This document shows, in pieces, positions 11,902 to 24,082 of a stretch of DNA of 64,000 nucleotides. The stretch is taken from NCBI RefSeq assembly GCF_019931675.1, contig NZ_CP082922.1, positions 2,557,001 to 2,621,000 on the forward strand. Reading direction: 5' to 3'. The DNA comes from Nocardioides rotundus. Its GTDB lineage: Bacteria; Actinomycetota; Actinomycetes; Propionibacteriales; Nocardioidaceae. The position numbers and the translations under genes were made by a program. The notes beneath the pieces were generated by a model. The model was not told the origin of the DNA. It did not search any database and worked only from the letters and a program-made list of their open reading frames with translations. Position 1 is the stretch's first letter, and each line of letters begins with the position of its first letter.

Positions 11902-12951
11902 GTGAGCGACTCCTTCCAGGCATCCGTGGCCCGCAGCGCCGCGCTCGAGAAGCGGCTCGCCGACGAGCCCGCGAGCCTGCGCATGCTGACCGGCGACCGC
12001 CCGACCGGTGCCCTGCACATCGGTCACTACTTCGGCTCGATCCGCAACCGGGTCCGGCTGCAGCAGGCGGGCGCGGAGATCTGGCAGCTGATCGCCGACT
12101 ACCAGGTGATCACCGACCGGGAGTCGGTCGGCGCGATCCGCGACAACGTGCGCAACCTGGTCCTGGACAACGTCGCGGCCGGGCTGGACCCGGAGCGGGT
12201 CACCATGTTCACCCACTCCGCCGTCCCCGCCCTCAACCAGCTGATGCTGCCCTTCCTGTCCCTGGTCAGCGTCGCGGAGCTGCAGCGCAACCCCACGGTC
12301 AAGGACGAGGCCAAGGCTGCCGGGATCACCTCGATCAGCGGCCTGCTGCTGACCTACCCCGTGCACCAGGCCGCGGACATCCTGTTCTGCAAGGCGAACG
12401 TGGTCCCGGTCGGGCGCGACCAGCTCCCCCACCTCGAGCAGACCCGGGTGATCGCGCGACGCTTCAACGAGCGGTACGGCGCGACCTTCCCCGAGCCCGA
12501 CGCCCTGCTGTCCGACGCGCCGTTGATCCTGGGCACCGACGGCACCAAGATGAGCAAGTCGCGCGGCAACGTGATCGAGCTGCGGATGACCGCCGACGAG
12601 ACCGCCAAGAAGATCAAGGGCGCCAAGACCGACAGCGACCGGGTCATCACGTACGACCCCGAGGGGCGGCCCGAGGTGGCCAACCTGCTGACGCTCATCG
12701 CGCTGTGCGAGGGCGTCGCGCCGGAGGTCGTCGCCGAGGAGATCGGCGACGGGGGCGGCGGGGCGCTGAAGAGGCGGCTGACCGAGGCGATCAACGACGA
12801 GCTCGCGCCGCTGCGGGCGCGCCGGGCCGAGCTGGCCGAGGACCCGTCGTACGTCGTCGGGATCCTCGAGCGCGGCAACGCGCGCGCCAATGAGGTCGCC
12901 GACGACACCCTGGACGAGGTCCGCACCCGGATGGACATGGTCTACAGCTGA
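11902..12951 (+). CDS. trpS: Tryptophanyl-tRNA synthetase
   Basis: Class I aminoacyl-tRNA synthetase that charges tRNA-Trp in the cytoplasm. The HIGH motif is intact at about residues 39-42 (GALHIGHYF) and KMSKS is perfect at about 216-220 (DGTKMSKSRGN). The 349-residue length is normal. The GTG at 11902 is preferred over 11881 because a -10 box sits 7 nt before it. It ends close to a convergent MFS transporter gene. Confidence 0.95.
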   Translation: MSDSFQASVARSAALEKRLADEPASLRMLTGDRPTGALHIGHYFGSIRNRVRLQQAGAEIWQLIADYQVITDRESVGAIRDNVRNLVLDNVAAGLDPERVTMFTHSAVPALNQLMLPFLSLVSVAELQRNPTVKDEAKAAGITSISGLLLTYPVHQAADILFCKANVVPVGRDQLPHLEQTRVIARRFNERYGATFPEPDALLSDAPLILGTDGTKMSKSRGNVIELRMTADETAKKIKGAKTDSDRVITYDPEGRPEVANLLTLIALCEGVAPEVVAEEIGDGGGGALKRRLTEAINDELAPLRARRAELAEDPSYVVGILERGNARANEVADDTLDEVRTRMDMVYS

Positions 12952-12974
12952 CCTGACCGCGGGCTCGCCCGCCC

Positions 12975-14216
12975 TCAGTCCAGCGTGTGGTGGCGCCGGT
13001 GCATCCGGCCCGACGCGGCCAGCACGAGGACCCCCAGCACCGACAGCATCGCGCCGACGACCGCGGGCGAGCGGTACCCCATGCCGGCGGCGATCACCAG
13101 GCCGCCGAGCCAGGCGCCCAGCGCGTTCGCGACGTTGAGCGAGGCGTGGTTCATCGCCGCGCCCATCATCTGCGCCTCGCCCGCCACCGTCATCAGCCTC
13201 AACTGCAGGTTCACCACGAGGATCGATCCGGTCACGGTCACGCCGAACAGGATCGGCAGGGTCCACCACCCCAGCCCCGCGGTGAGCGCGAAGACCAGCA
13301 GGAGCAGCCCCTGCCCGATCCCGCCGATGAACAGCGAGCGGAAGACCGACCAGTCGGCGAGCCGCCCGGCCAGCCAGGTCCCGGCCACCATGCCGAGACC
13401 GAAGGCGAGCAGGAAGACCGGCGCCGCGGCCTCCGGCAGGCCGCCGACGTCGGTGATCGTCGGGACGATGTAGGTGTAGAGCGCGAACATGCCGCCGAAG
13501 CCGATCGCCCCGGCCAGCAGGGTCAGCAGCACCTGCGGCTCCCGGAGCGCCCGGAGCTCGCGCAGCCCGGTCGCGGTGCGGTCCCCCGGGGTGGCGGGGA
13601 TCCGCGCGAGGACCAGGACGAGGGTGAGCACGCCGAGCGCGGCGACCAGCCAGTACGCCGTACGCCAGCCCAGGTTCTGGCCCAGCCAGGTCGCGGCGGG
13701 TACGCCGACGACGTTGGCGACCGACAGGCCGAGCATCACCGTCGCCACGGCTCGGCCGCGGCGGTGCGGCGGGACGAGCGAGGCGGCCACCAGCGAGGCG
13801 ATCCCGAAGTAGGCGCCGTGGGGTAGCCCGGAGACGAAGCGGGCCGCGATGAGGGAGCCGTAGCCGGTCACCAGCGCGGTCGCCGCGTTGCCGACGGCGA
13901 AGGCGGCCATCAGCGCGACCAGCAGCGCCCGCCGCGGCAGCCGGGCGCCCAGGATCGCGATGAGCGGCGCGCCGACGACGACGCCGAGGGCGTAGGCGGA
14001 GATCGCGTGACCGGCCGTCGGGATGCTGACGTCCACGCCGGCGGCCAACTGCGGCAGCAGGCCCATCGAGACGAACTCGGTGGTGCCGATCGCGAACCCG
14101 CCCATCGCGAGGGCGAAGAGCGCCAGCGCCAGCGGAGCCCCACCGGTCGCCGGGGTCGCCGTACCGACCGCTCCGCTCGGGGCGGGCGCGGTCTCGGGGG
14201 GCGGGGTGCTGGTCAC
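12975..14216 (-). CDS. MFS transporter, DHA1-like
   Basis: A 12-helix major facilitator of 413 residues. IGTTEFVSMGLLPQLA in helix 1 and GARLPRRALLV after helix 2 resemble the DHA1 drug/arabinose efflux group (AraJ/YdhP type). The substrate cannot be told from sequence. The GTG at 14216 is chosen because GAGGAG lies a few bases upstream; the in-frame GTG at 14240 has no such site. The N-terminus is a short Pro/Ala-rich tail. Downstream of icd on the same strand, with a 112-base gap. Confidence 0.85.
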   Translation of the reverse strand: MTSTPPPETAPAPSGAVGTATPATGGAPLALALFALAMGGFAIGTTEFVSMGLLPQLAAGVDVSIPTAGHAISAYALGVVVGAPLIAILGARLPRRALLVALMAAFAVGNAATALVTGYGSLIAARFVSGLPHGAYFGIASLVAASLVPPHRRGRAVATVMLGLSVANVVGVPAATWLGQNLGWRTAYWLVAALGVLTLVLVLARIPATPGDRTATGLRELRALREPQVLLTLLAGAIGFGGMFALYTYIVPTITDVGGLPEAAAPVFLLAFGLGMVAGTWLAGRLADWSVFRSLFIGGIGQGLLLLVFALTAGLGWWTLPILFGVTVTGSILVVNLQLRLMTVAGEAQMMGAAMNHASLNVANALGAWLGGLVIAAGMGYRSPAVVGAMLSVLGVLVLAASGRMHRRHHTLD

Positions 14217-14328
14217 GACGTCTCCTCGGGTGGTGCTCACCCAGTGTCCAAGTCACCCCGGGTGCGCGCCAATTCCACGAGCGCGACGTGACGCCGGTCG
14301 CAGGTCGTGCCTGCTCGCCCGACGACGC

Positions 14329-16547
<2,219 letters not shown>

Positions 16548-16551
<4 letters not shown>

Positions 16552-17258
16552 GATCGCGACGCTAGCAGCAGGTCGCCCGCCGCGGAGGTCCGGGCGACCA
16601 GCCCGGTGCCGCGGCGGTAGTACTCCTGCTCCTCGGGTCCGCCCTCCCCCGGTACCCGTTCGAGCTGGAGCATCCGTCCGGCCCCGGAGTCGGCACCCTC
16701 CGGGACGGGCGCCGAGAGGTCCAGGACGGTCAGCCGGCCGACCGGCTCGCCACCCACCTCGCCGGTGAGGAAGCCGTCGCCGACCCGCGGGGTGGCTGGC
16801 ATCAGCAGTCCCGCCCGGGCTCCGGCCCGCCCCGCGCGCCAGTCGGCGTCACCGGTGTCCTGGCCGAGCTGCCACACGTTGCCGTCGCGGTCCTGGGCGG
16901 CGTACGTCGTCTCCTCCTCGACCACCCGCCCGGTGCGGTCCAGGACCAGCCGGCCGTCCACGGCCGTGGCCTCCACGCCGGCGACGGTGACCCGCTCGCG
17001 GCGCACCGTCACGACGTAGGTCGCCGGGCGGTCGCGGTCGGTGGTGGAGTACTCCCAGCGGGCACCCGGCCTCCAGGCCAGCCAGGGATTGGTGACCCGC
17101 GCCTGGAAGTCACCGGGCTCCGGGGAGGGCGTGGGGATCCGCAGCCCGTCGATGCCGCTCTCGTCGACCGGGTCGGGCGCCGCGCCCCCGCACGCGGTCA
17201 GGGCCAGCAGCACGAGGCCGGTCAGCCCGGCGCGGAGGGAGCGCATGCGCGCAAGCAT
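16548..17258 (-). CDS. Hypothetical lipoprotein upstream of icd
   Basis: A 236-residue secreted lipoprotein with signal peptide [17 protein letters not shown] and a clear lipobox, LTAC, so the mature protein should be anchored to the outer face of the membrane by its N-terminal cysteine. The rest has alternating short hydrophobic and charged segments (beta-rich) and no motif I recognise. The ATG at 17246, 12 bases in, would give a more compact signal peptide and is an alternative start. It overlaps icd by four bases. Confidence 0.72.
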
Positions 17259-17325
17259 GACGCACCGCCCCAGCAGGGCGGCCGCGCGGCTCGGGACCGC
17301 CCTCGGTGCCGCCGTACGGCGCTGC

Positions 17326-17331
17326 TAGCGT
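17326..17331 (+). promoter_or_regulatory. -10 box of mdh
   Basis: TAGCGT (TANNNT) lies 35 bases before the mdh start, leaving a short leader that contains the GAGGAG ribosome-binding site. No convincing -35 is seen. Confidence 0.45.
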
Positions 17332-17366
17332 CAGCACAAACGCATCGATCGCTTGAGGAGACCGTC

Positions 17367-18347
17367 GTGAGTGACTCCAGCCAGCCCCTGAAGGTCGCCG
17401 TGACCGGCGCTGCCGGCCAGATCGGCTACAGCCTGCTGTTCCGGCTCGCGGCGGGTGCCCTGGGCGACCGCCCGGTCGAGCTGCGGCTGCTCGAGATCGA
17501 GCCCGCGCTGCCCGCCCTCGAGGGCGTCGTGATGGAGCTCGACGACTGCGCGTTCCCGCTGCTCGCGGGCGTGGAGATCGGCTCGGACCCCAACGAGATC
17601 TTCTCCGGCGTCAACGCCGCCATGCTGGTCGGCGCCATGCCGCGCAAGGAGGGCATGGACCGCGCGGACCTGCTCGAGGCCAACGGCAAGATCTTCACCG
17701 GCCAGGGCAAGGCGCTGGGCGACAACGCCGCGGACGACGTACGCATCCTGGTCACCGGCAACCCGGCGAACACCAACGCGCTGATCGCGATGAGCAACGC
17801 CCCCGACATCCCGCGGGAGCGCTTCAACGCGCTGACCCGGCTGGACCACAACCGGGCCAAGAGCCAGCTGGCCAAGAAGCTGGGCGTGCCGGTCACCGAG
17901 ATCAAGGACCTGGCGATCTGGGGCAACCACGACGACTCGATGTACCCCGACCTCTTCAACGCCAAGGTCGGCGGCCGGTCGGCGGCCGAGCAGGTCGATG
18001 AGGCCTGGATCACCGACGAGTACATCCCGACCGTCGCGACCCGCGGCGGCGCGATCATCAAGGCGCGCGGCGCCTCGTCGGCGGCCTCGGCGGCGAACGC
18101 GACGATCGACCACATGCACGACTGGCTGAACGGGACCTCGGAGTGGGTGTCGATGTCGGTGCCGACCGACGGCTCCTACGACGTGCCGGAGGGCATCGTC
18201 TCCTCGTTCCCGTGCACGGTGGAGAACGGCGAGTGGAAGATCGTCCAGGGCATCGAGCTCAACGACTTCTCCCGGGAGCGGATCATGGCCTCGGCGAAGC
18301 GGCTGCAGGACGAGCGCGCCGCGGTCGAGAAGCTCGGCCTGATCTGA
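17367..18347 (+). CDS. mdh: Malate dehydrogenase
   Basis: NAD-dependent oxidation of malate to oxaloacetate in the TCA cycle. The 326-residue protein has the Rossmann motif GAAGQIG (14-20), the mobile-loop MPRKEGMDR and the catalytic histidine in [12 protein letters not shown] (about His188). It resembles the cytosolic-type MDH group common in actinobacteria. The GTG start is backed by GAGGAG 6 nt upstream. The last codons (GCC TGA TCT GA region) form the first unit of a downstream 58-bp tandem repeat. Confidence 0.96.
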   Translation: MSDSSQPLKVAVTGAAGQIGYSLLFRLAAGALGDRPVELRLLEIEPALPALEGVVMELDDCAFPLLAGVEIGSDPNEIFSGVNAAMLVGAMPRKEGMDRADLLEANGKIFTGQGKALGDNAADDVRILVTGNPANTNALIAMSNAPDIPRERFNALTRLDHNRAKSQLAKKLGVPVTEIKDLAIWGNHDDSMYPDLFNAKVGGRSAAEQVDEAWITDEYIPTVATRGGAIIKARGASSAASAANATIDHMHDWLNGTSEWVSMSVPTDGSYDVPEGIVSSFPCTVENGEWKIVQGIELNDFSRERIMASAKRLQDERAAVEKLGLI

Positions 18348-18484
18348 CCGCAGCGAGGCACGAGCGGAGGGCAGGATCAGGCCGCATGAGGGGAGCCTGA
18401 TCTGACCGCAGCGAGGCACGAGCGGAGGGCAGGATCAGGCCGCATGAGGGGAGCCTGATCTGACCCGGAGCGAGGCACGAGCGG
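18338..18484 (+). repeat. 58-bp tandem repeat at the mdh 3' end
   Basis: Units start at 18338, 18396 and 18454: two complete 58-bp copies and a partial third. Each begins with the mdh terminal sequence CCTGATCTGACC, so the repeat duplicates the end and stop of the gene without altering it. Inside each full unit GCCTGATC pairs with GATCAGGC, a possible hairpin. The third copy diverges after about 30 bp into the next terminator. Confidence 0.85.
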
Positions 18485-18489
18485 GCCCG

Positions 18490-18545
18490 GGCGGGACGTC
18501 ATACGAACCGAGGCAGCGGTTCCCCGGAACGTATGACGTCCCGCC
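18490..18545. terminator. Bidirectional hairpin between mdh and the DUF3017 gene
   Basis: A perfect 16-bp stem, 18490-18505 with 18530-18545 (GGCGGGACGTCATACG on the left), encloses a 24-nt loop that can fold again (AACCG/CGGTT). It sits between two convergent genes, so it should stop transcription from both sides. Confidence 0.75.
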
Positions 18546-18560
18546 GGCCGCCCGCGGGGG

Positions 18561-18935
18561 TCACACGCCGGGCTGATTGGGGATCGAGCTGGCGAGGAAG
18601 GCGAGTACGCCGCCCACGCCGGCGAGCATGAAGGCGTCGAGGAAGCGGTTGCGGACCGCGAGCATCCCGGCGTCCCGCTCGCGCAGCACCAGGCGGAACA
18701 GGGCCGCGGCGCCGAGGCCCCCGGCGATGATCCGGGTGCCGATCCGCCAGTCCACCCAGAGCACGATGCCGATCCCGCCGACGACCACGGCGAGGACGCA
18801 GAGGTAGAGCGCGCCGCCGATCGTGGAGGGGTAGCGGCGAATGTCGTCGGGACGCTCGTCCCCGCCGACCAGCTCCTCCGCGGAGACCGGGGGGATGTCC
18901 TCGGGGGGTGGCGGGGAGGCGTCCTGCTGGTCCAC
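18561..18935 (-). CDS. DUF3017 membrane protein
   Basis: A 124-residue protein with a Pro/Glu-rich cytoplasmic N-terminus and three hydrophobic helices (around YLCVLAVVVGGIGIVLW, IAGGLGAAALFRLVL and FMLAGVGGVLAFLASS). The layout and its place directly after folD match the small actinobacterial DUF3017 family, of unknown function. The GTG at 18935 follows the folD stop by two bases. Cotranscribed with folD. Confidence 0.75.
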   Translation of the reverse strand: MDQQDASPPPPEDIPPVSAEELVGGDERPDDIRRYPSTIGGALYLCVLAVVVGGIGIVLWVDWRIGTRIIAGGLGAAALFRLVLRERDAGMLAVRNRFLDAFMLAGVGGVLAFLASSIPNQPGV

Positions 18936-18937
18936 GC

Positions 18938-19783
18938 TCAGCTCGCGTTCCTCTCGGCGATGTCGACGATGTTGCTCAGCAGCATGGCCCGGGTCATCGG
19001 ACCGACACCGCCGGGGTTCGGGGAGACCCAGCCGGCGACGTCCCAGACGTCGTCGGCCACGTCGCCGGCGATCTTGCCGTCGACCCGGGAGACGCCGACG
19101 TCGAGGACGGCCGCGCCCGGCTTGACCATGTCGCCGGTGATGATCCCGGGCACTCCGGCCGCGGCGACGACCACGTCGGCGTTGCGGACGTGGGCGGCGA
19201 GGTCGCGGGTGCCGGTGTGGGTGAGGGTGGCGGTGGCGTTCTCCGAGCGGCGAGTGAGCAGCAGGCCCATCGGGCGGCCGACGGTGATGCCGCGGCCCAC
19301 GACGACGACCTCGGCGCCGTTGAGCTCGACGCCGTGCCGCCGCAGCAGCTCCAGGCAGCCCACCGGCGTGCAGGGCAGCGGCCCGTCCTCGCCGAGCACC
19401 AGCCGACCGAGGTTCTCCGGGTGCAGGCCGTCGACGTCCTTGTCCGGGGAGACCCGGGACAGCAGCCGGAACTCGTCGAGCCCGGTCGGCTGCTGCACGA
19501 TGAACCCGGTGACCCGGTCGTCGGCGTTGAGCTCGTCGATCAGCGCCTCGACCTCCTCCTGGGAGGCGGTCGCGGGCAGGTCGTGCCGGAAGGAGTCGAT
19601 GCCGATCTTCGCGGAGTCCTTGTGCTTGGCGCCGACGTACCACTTGCTGCCGGGGTCGTCCCCGACCATCACCGTCGCCAGGCCGGGCGTGACGCCGCGC
19701 TCCTTCAGCGCGGCCACCCGGGCCCGCAGCTCGTCCATGATCGCGGCGAGGGTCGCCGTACCGTCCAGCCTCTGTGCCGTCAC
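18938..19783 (-). CDS. folD: Methylenetetrahydrofolate dehydrogenase/cyclohydrolase
   Basis: Bifunctional one-carbon enzyme that converts 5,10-methylene-THF to 10-formyl-THF, the donor used by PurN and PurH nearby. The 281-residue protein has the substrate Lys in the [14 protein letters not shown] region, [20 protein letters not shown] and [14 protein letters not shown], all family signatures. The GTG at 19783 (MTAQRLDG) is preferred to the TTG at 19795 because FolD proteins usually begin this way and GGATGAG precedes it. Confidence 0.94.
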   Translation of the reverse strand: MTAQRLDGTATLAAIMDELRARVAALKERGVTPGLATVMVGDDPGSKWYVGAKHKDSAKIGIDSFRHDLPATASQEEVEALIDELNADDRVTGFIVQQPTGLDEFRLLSRVSPDKDVDGLHPENLGRLVLGEDGPLPCTPVGCLELLRRHGVELNGAEVVVVGRGITVGRPMGLLLTRRSENATATLTHTGTRDLAAHVRNADVVVAAAGVPGIITGDMVKPGAAVLDVGVSRVDGKIAGDVADDVWDVAGWVSPNPGGVGPMTRAMLLSNIVDIAERNAS

Positions 19784-19804
19784 GTGCTCATCCAATCACT
19801 CGGG

Positions 19805-19844
19805 ACGTGTGGGATCGCGGCGCCATGGCGACCGATCCCCACGT
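19805..19844 (-). terminator. Hairpin after purH
   Basis: ACGTGTGGGATCG (19805-19817) pairs with CGATCCCCACGT (19833-19844) with one bulged base, around a GC-rich loop. It lies 27 bases beyond the purH stop and probably separates purH from folD. Confidence 0.55.
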
Positions 19845-19871
19845 GTTGCGGGTCGGGGGCGGGGGTAGGGG

Positions 19872-21470
19872 TCAGTGGGCGAAGTGCCGGGTTCCGGTGA
19901 AGTACGTCGTCACGCCGGCCGCCTGCGCGGCGGCGATCACCTCGTCGTCGCGGATAGAGCCGCCGGGGGCGACCACGGCGCGCACGCCGGCGTCCAGCAG
20001 GATCTGCAGGCCGTCGGCGAAGGGGAAGAACGCGTCCGAGGCGGCGACGGAGCCCGACGCCCGCTCGCCGGCGCGCGAGACCGCCAGCCGGCAGGAGTCG
20101 ACCCGGTTGACCTGGCCCATCCCGACGCCGACCGCGGCGCCGCCGTCGGCGAGCAGGATCGCGTTCGACTTCACCGCGCGGATCGCCCGCCAGGCGAACT
20201 GCAGGTCGGCCAGCGTCTGCTCGTCGGCGGGGTCACCGGCCACCAGCCGCCAGCGCGACGCCTCGTCGCCCGTGGGGTTGCCGTCGGCGTCCTCGCCGGA
20301 GGCGTCGATCGCGTCCCGCTCCTGCAGCAGCAGGCCGCCGGAGATGGGGCGGCTCTCGATGCCGCCGGCGGACGGCGCGGCCACCTCGAGCAGCCGCAGG
20401 TTCTTCTTCGCGGTCAGGACCTCCAGCGCGTCCTCGTCGAAGCCGGGGGCGACGACGACCTCGGTGAAGATGTCCTTGACGGTCTCGGCCATCTCGCGGG
20501 TCACGGGGCGGTTGGAGGCGATGATGCCGCCGTACGCCGACACCGGGTCGGTCGCGTGCGCCTTGCGGTGCGCGTCGGCGATGTCCTCCCCGATCGCGAT
20601 GCCGCAGGGGTTGGCGTGCTTGATGATCGCCACGGTGGGCACGTCCCCGTGGTCGTACGCCGCGCGGTGGGCGGCATCGGCGTCCACGTAGTTGTTGTAG
20701 GACATCTCCTTGCCGTGCAGCTGGCGACCCTGTGCGAGCCCCGGCTGCGGCTGGAAGCCGTTGGTGTAGAGGGCGGCGGACTGGTGGGGGTTCTCGCCGT
20801 AGCGCAGCACCGCGGCCCGGTCCCAGGTGGCGCCCATCCAGGCGGGGAAGCCCTGCCCGTCGGAGGTGTCGGTGAGCACGTTGCCCATCCAGGAGGCGAC
20901 GTGCACGTCGTAGGTCGCGGTGTGCACGAACGCCTCGGCGGCCAGCCGCTGCCGCTCGGCCAGGGTGAAGCCGCCGTCGGCGACGGCGCGGAGCACGTCG
21001 GCGTACCGCTCGGGGCTGACCACGATCGCCACGGAGGGGTGGTTCTTCGCCGCCGCGCGGACCATCGAGGGGCCGCCGATGTCGATCTGCTCGACGCTCT
21101 CGTCGGCGGTGGCCCCCGACATCACCGTCTCGGTGAACGGGTAGAGGTTGGAGACGACCAGGTCGAACGGCTCGATGCCGAGGTCCTCCAGCTGCGCCAC
21201 GTGGGAGTCCAGGCGCCGGTCGGCGAGGATGCCGGCGTGCACCCGCGGGTGCAGGGTCTTGACCCGGCCGTCCAGCGCCTCGGGGAAGCCGGTGAGGTCC
21301 TCGACCTTGGTGACCGGCAGCCCCAGGGACTCGATCAGCCGGGCGGAGCCGCCGGTGGAGACCAGCTCCACCCCGGCCTCGTGCAGTCCGCGGACCAGCT
21401 CCTCCAGCCCGGTCTTGTCGTAGACCGAGACCAGTGCTCGCCGGATCGTGATGCGGTCGGGTGCGGCCAT
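19872..21470 (-). CDS. purH: Bifunctional AICAR transformylase/IMP cyclohydrolase
   Basis: Catalyses the last two steps of IMP synthesis. The 532-residue length is standard. The N-terminal IMP cyclohydrolase domain (MGS-like fold) has [27 protein letters not shown] and [13 protein letters not shown]. The C-terminal transformylase has the catalytic Lys-His pair in [10 protein letters not shown], about residue 280. The ATG at 21470 has GAGGAG about 10 nt before it. It uses 10-formyl-THF made by FolD. Confidence 0.97.
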   Translation of the reverse strand: MAAPDRITIRRALVSVYDKTGLEELVRGLHEAGVELVSTGGSARLIESLGLPVTKVEDLTGFPEALDGRVKTLHPRVHAGILADRRLDSHVAQLEDLGIEPFDLVVSNLYPFTETVMSGATADESVEQIDIGGPSMVRAAAKNHPSVAIVVSPERYADVLRAVADGGFTLAERQRLAAEAFVHTATYDVHVASWMGNVLTDTSDGQGFPAWMGATWDRAAVLRYGENPHQSAALYTNGFQPQPGLAQGRQLHGKEMSYNNYVDADAAHRAAYDHGDVPTVAIIKHANPCGIAIGEDIADAHRKAHATDPVSAYGGIIASNRPVTREMAETVKDIFTEVVVAPGFDEDALEVLTAKKNLRLLEVAAPSAGGIESRPISGGLLLQERDAIDASGEDADGNPTGDEASRWRLVAGDPADEQTLADLQFAWRAIRAVKSNAILLADGGAAVGVGMGQVNRVDSCRLAVSRAGERASGSVAASDAFFPFADGLQILLDAGVRAVVAPGGSIRDDEVIAAAQAAGVTTYFTGTRHFAH

Positions 21471-21596
21471 CGCCTGATGCTCCTCGCTCGGGTGTGGGTG
21501 GTGTCGTGCCTGCCGGGCACCCAGGCGTTCGATGCCCGCGCGTCCCCCCGAGGGGCCACTCCCCGGTGGTTGCCCACCTGCGCCAGTCGTGTGCGC

Positions 21597-22073
21597 TCAG
21601 GCTACGGGAGGCCGGCCGTGGGCGACCAGCCGGGCGGCACCGTCCCCGGCCGTGTCCCAGCCCGGCAGCTCGAGCACCGCGAGCTCGGAGGTGCGCATGC
21701 GCACGGGCCGGCCGACCAGGGCGTCGAGCAGGTCCTCCAGGGCGGGGTCGTGACCGGCGAGCACGACCGCCCGCTCGTCTCCCAGGGCGCGGACCAGGCC
21801 GAGCAGGTCGGTCGCGGAGAAGGAGTACGCCGCCTCCTCCGGCCGGACCGGCGGCGGGTCGGCCAGCGCGGCGCTCGCCAGCTCCCAGGTCTGCGTCGTA
21901 CGTCGCGCCGTGGAGACCACCGCCAGGTCGAGCGCGGGGCCGTGCTCGGCGAGCCACTCCCCCGCCTCGCGCGCCTGGCGCCGACCGCGCGCCGTCAGCG
22001 GCCGCTCCCGGTCGGTGGCCGGCACGTCCCAGTCGGACTTGCCGTGCCGCAGCAGCACCAGATTCCGGGTCAC
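21597..22073 (-). CDS. Histidine phosphatase family (SixA-like)
   Basis: A 158-residue single-domain protein with the catalytic RHGKSDWD motif at the N-terminus and the second catalytic histidine in VVLAGHDPALEDLL. This is the short SixA branch of the phosphoglycerate mutase-like fold, often acting on phosphohistidine; its target here is unknown. The GTG start overlaps the purN stop (GTGA), so it is coupled to purN. Confidence 0.85.
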   Translation of the reverse strand: MTRNLVLLRHGKSDWDVPATDRERPLTARGRRQAREAGEWLAEHGPALDLAVVSTARRTTQTWELASAALADPPPVRPEEAAYSFSATDLLGLVRALGDERAVVLAGHDPALEDLLDALVGRPVRMRTSELAVLELPGWDTAGDGAARLVAHGRPPVA

Positions 22074-22699
22074 GAGCCGATCCGGACGCTGCGGCCCTCG
22101 ACGGAGAAGCCCTCCCGGGCCATCCGCCCCACCGTGTCCACCAGCATCGCCCGCTCCGCGGTCTTGATCCGCTCGTGCAGCGCGGCGGCGTCGTCGTCGG
22201 GCTCGACGGCCACCGGCACCTGCGCCACGATCGGCCCGGTGTCCACGCCCCCGTCGACGACGAACAGCGTGGCCCCGGTGACCTTGACGCCGTAGTCCAG
22301 CGCGTCCTGCGGCCCCTGCATCCCGGGGAAGGACGGCGACAGCGCCGGGTGCGTGTTGAGGGTGCGGCCGGCGAACCGGTCGAGGAACCGCGGGCCGAAC
22401 AGCTTCATGAACCCCGCCGAGATCACCAGGTCCGGCTCGTGCCGGGCCACCTGCTCGGCGAGCGCGGCGTCCCAGGCGCTGCGGTCGGGGTGGTCACGCA
22501 CCCGCTCGACGAAGGTGTCGATGCCGGCCCGCTCCGCGCGCGCCAGGCCCTCGATTCCCGGCCGGTCGGCGCCGACCGCGACCACGCGGGCGGCGTACTC
22601 CTCCTCGCTCGCGGCGTCGAGCAGGGCCTGCAGGTTGGTCCCGCTGCCCGAGCCGAGGACGACCAGGCGGGCGGGCGCGGAGAAGCGGTACGTCGGCAC
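22070..22699 (-). CDS. purN: Phosphoribosylglycinamide formyltransferase
   Basis: Transfers a formyl group from 10-formyl-THF to GAR, the third step of purine synthesis. The 209-residue product has LVVLGSGSGTNLQALLDA at the N-terminus, the catalytic cluster LNTHPALSPSFPG (His) and VDGGVDTGPI. I start at the GTG at 22699 (MPTYRF) because a TAGGAT box lies 7 nt before it; the longer ATG start at 22708 would lie inside or before that box. Confidence 0.93.
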   Translation of the reverse strand: MPTYRFSAPARLVVLGSGSGTNLQALLDAASEEEYAARVVAVGADRPGIEGLARAERAGIDTFVERVRDHPDRSAWDAALAEQVARHEPDLVISAGFMKLFGPRFLDRFAGRTLNTHPALSPSFPGMQGPQDALDYGVKVTGATLFVVDGGVDTGPIVAQVPVAVEPDDDAAALHERIKTAERAMLVDTVGRMAREGFSVEGRSVRIGS

Positions 22700-22706
22700 G
22701 CACCGC

Positions 22707-22712
22707 ATCCTA
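22707..22712 (-). promoter_or_regulatory. -10 box of purN (leaderless)
   Basis: TAGGAT on the minus strand (TANNNT) is 7 nt before the GTG at 22699. It lies 8 bases beyond the stop of the upstream DUF6350 gene, giving purN and the SixA-like gene their own promoter. Confidence 0.5.
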
Positions 22713-22720
22713 GGGAGGGG

Positions 22721-23959
22721 TCAGTCCGACTCGGCGGGACCCTGGCGGCGGTGCTGCCAGGTGGCGACCATCGAGCCGACCAGCCCCGCCAGGCCGAGGG
22801 TCGGCAGGGCGCGCGCCAGGGTGTCGAGCATCCCCGGGCCGACCATCTGCATCCGGCCGGGCCCGACCGCACCGTTGGCGAGCCCGGCGGCCACCGCGAC
22901 CGCGACGGCCGCGAGCACCCCGGCGGCCAGGCCGCGCAGGGCCGCCTCGCTCCACCCGTGGACCGGGCGCTGGCGCAGCACCCGCCAGGTGGCCCAGGCC
23001 GCCACCACCGGGGGGACGGCCAGCAGCGCGGGCGTCCACGGCGGCGTCGGCCCGTCCCCCGGCAGGGCGGCCAGGAGCGGGAAGAGCGGCAGCGGCCCGA
23101 GCACCACGGCGGTCGGGGTGACCAGGGTGCCGGTGCCGACCGCGAACCCGTGACCCAGCAGGTAGGTCCCCGAGCAGACGATGGCGTTGGGCAGCAGCAG
23201 GGCGGAGAGGAGCACCACCACGATGGTGTCGGTGACGTCGGTGTCGAGCTGGGAGACGATGTTGGCGGCCGAGGTCAGGTCGACCAGGAGGGCGGCGACG
23301 AGGCACACCGTGGCCGCGATCGCGAACCAGCGCAGGATCGACCAGGCTCCGTTCAGCGAGTCGTGCACCGCTCGCGGGAGGTGGGTGAGCCACAGCGCGG
23401 CGCGGCCAGAGCCCACGGCGACGCCCGTGCCGCCCACCACCAGGCACAGCAGCAGGGAGAAGACGGCGGCACGCAGCAGCGAGGGGTCCGTGGCGGGCGT
23501 CGAGGCGATCAGGCCCACCACCACGACGAGCAGGGTGTACGTCGCCGCGAAGGCCGCCGTGGCGCCCGGCACCGTCCAGTCCCGCTCGCCGTCGGCGATC
23601 CGGTCCGCGTCGGGCCCGTGGCCAGAGACGGCCTCGCCGGTGCGCCGCGCGAAGTGCCACACGGCCATCGCACAGCCGATGGTCACGACGAGCGGCTGCG
23701 CGGTCACCCAGGCGTCCTGGATGTTGATCCCGGAGCCGTGGGCGACCAGCCAACCCAGGGCGCCCACCCGCAGCGCGTCGCTCGGGTCGCCGTGGCTGCC
23801 CGCGTCGGCCATGAACCAGCCGATCACCGCCAGCGCGGCGCACAGCGCCAGCGGCACGCCCACCGCGGCGACGGCGCCGCTGGCCGCGCTCAGGGCGAGG
23901 TGCCGCGGGCGGCGACCGGACTCGGGAGGGGCCTCGGTGGGGGTGAGCAGTGAAGTCAT
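22721..23959 (-). CDS. DUF6350 multi-spanning membrane protein
   Basis: A 412-residue protein with about 10-12 hydrophobic helices and little else, ending in a short charged tail. It starts with a Pro/Arg-rich cytoplasmic stretch. DUF6350 proteins lie beside purN/purH in many actinobacteria and have no established role. The family name is my recognition from sequence and context. The ATG at 23959 is the last Met before the first helix cluster. Only a 21-base gap separates it from purN. Confidence 0.75.
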   Translation of the reverse strand: MTSLLTPTEAPPESGRRPRHLALSAASGAVAAVGVPLALCAALAVIGWFMADAGSHGDPSDALRVGALGWLVAHGSGINIQDAWVTAQPLVVTIGCAMAVWHFARRTGEAVSGHGPDADRIADGERDWTVPGATAAFAATYTLLVVVVGLIASTPATDPSLLRAAVFSLLLCLVVGGTGVAVGSGRAALWLTHLPRAVHDSLNGAWSILRWFAIAATVCLVAALLVDLTSAANIVSQLDTDVTDTIVVVLLSALLLPNAIVCSGTYLLGHGFAVGTGTLVTPTAVVLGPLPLFPLLAALPGDGPTPPWTPALLAVPPVVAAWATWRVLRQRPVHGWSEAALRGLAAGVLAAVAVAVAAGLANGAVGPGRMQMVGPGMLDTLARALPTLGLAGLVGSMVATWQHRRQGPAESD

Positions 23960-24067
23960 GACGAGACCATGATGCGCACCCGGTGGGGCCCATGCGGGGC
24001 TCCCACGCCGGAGGATCCCCGCCCGTGCGACCCGCTGCGCGATGTGACCGCGTGTGGTGCCCTCCCG

Positions 24068-24073
24068 TAGCGT
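24068..24073 (+). promoter_or_regulatory. -10 box for the 24083 gene
   Basis: TAGCGT (TANNNT) ends 9 nt before the ATG at 24083, consistent with a leaderless or nearly leaderless message. Confidence 0.45.
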
Positions 24074-24082
24074 GGAACGGTC

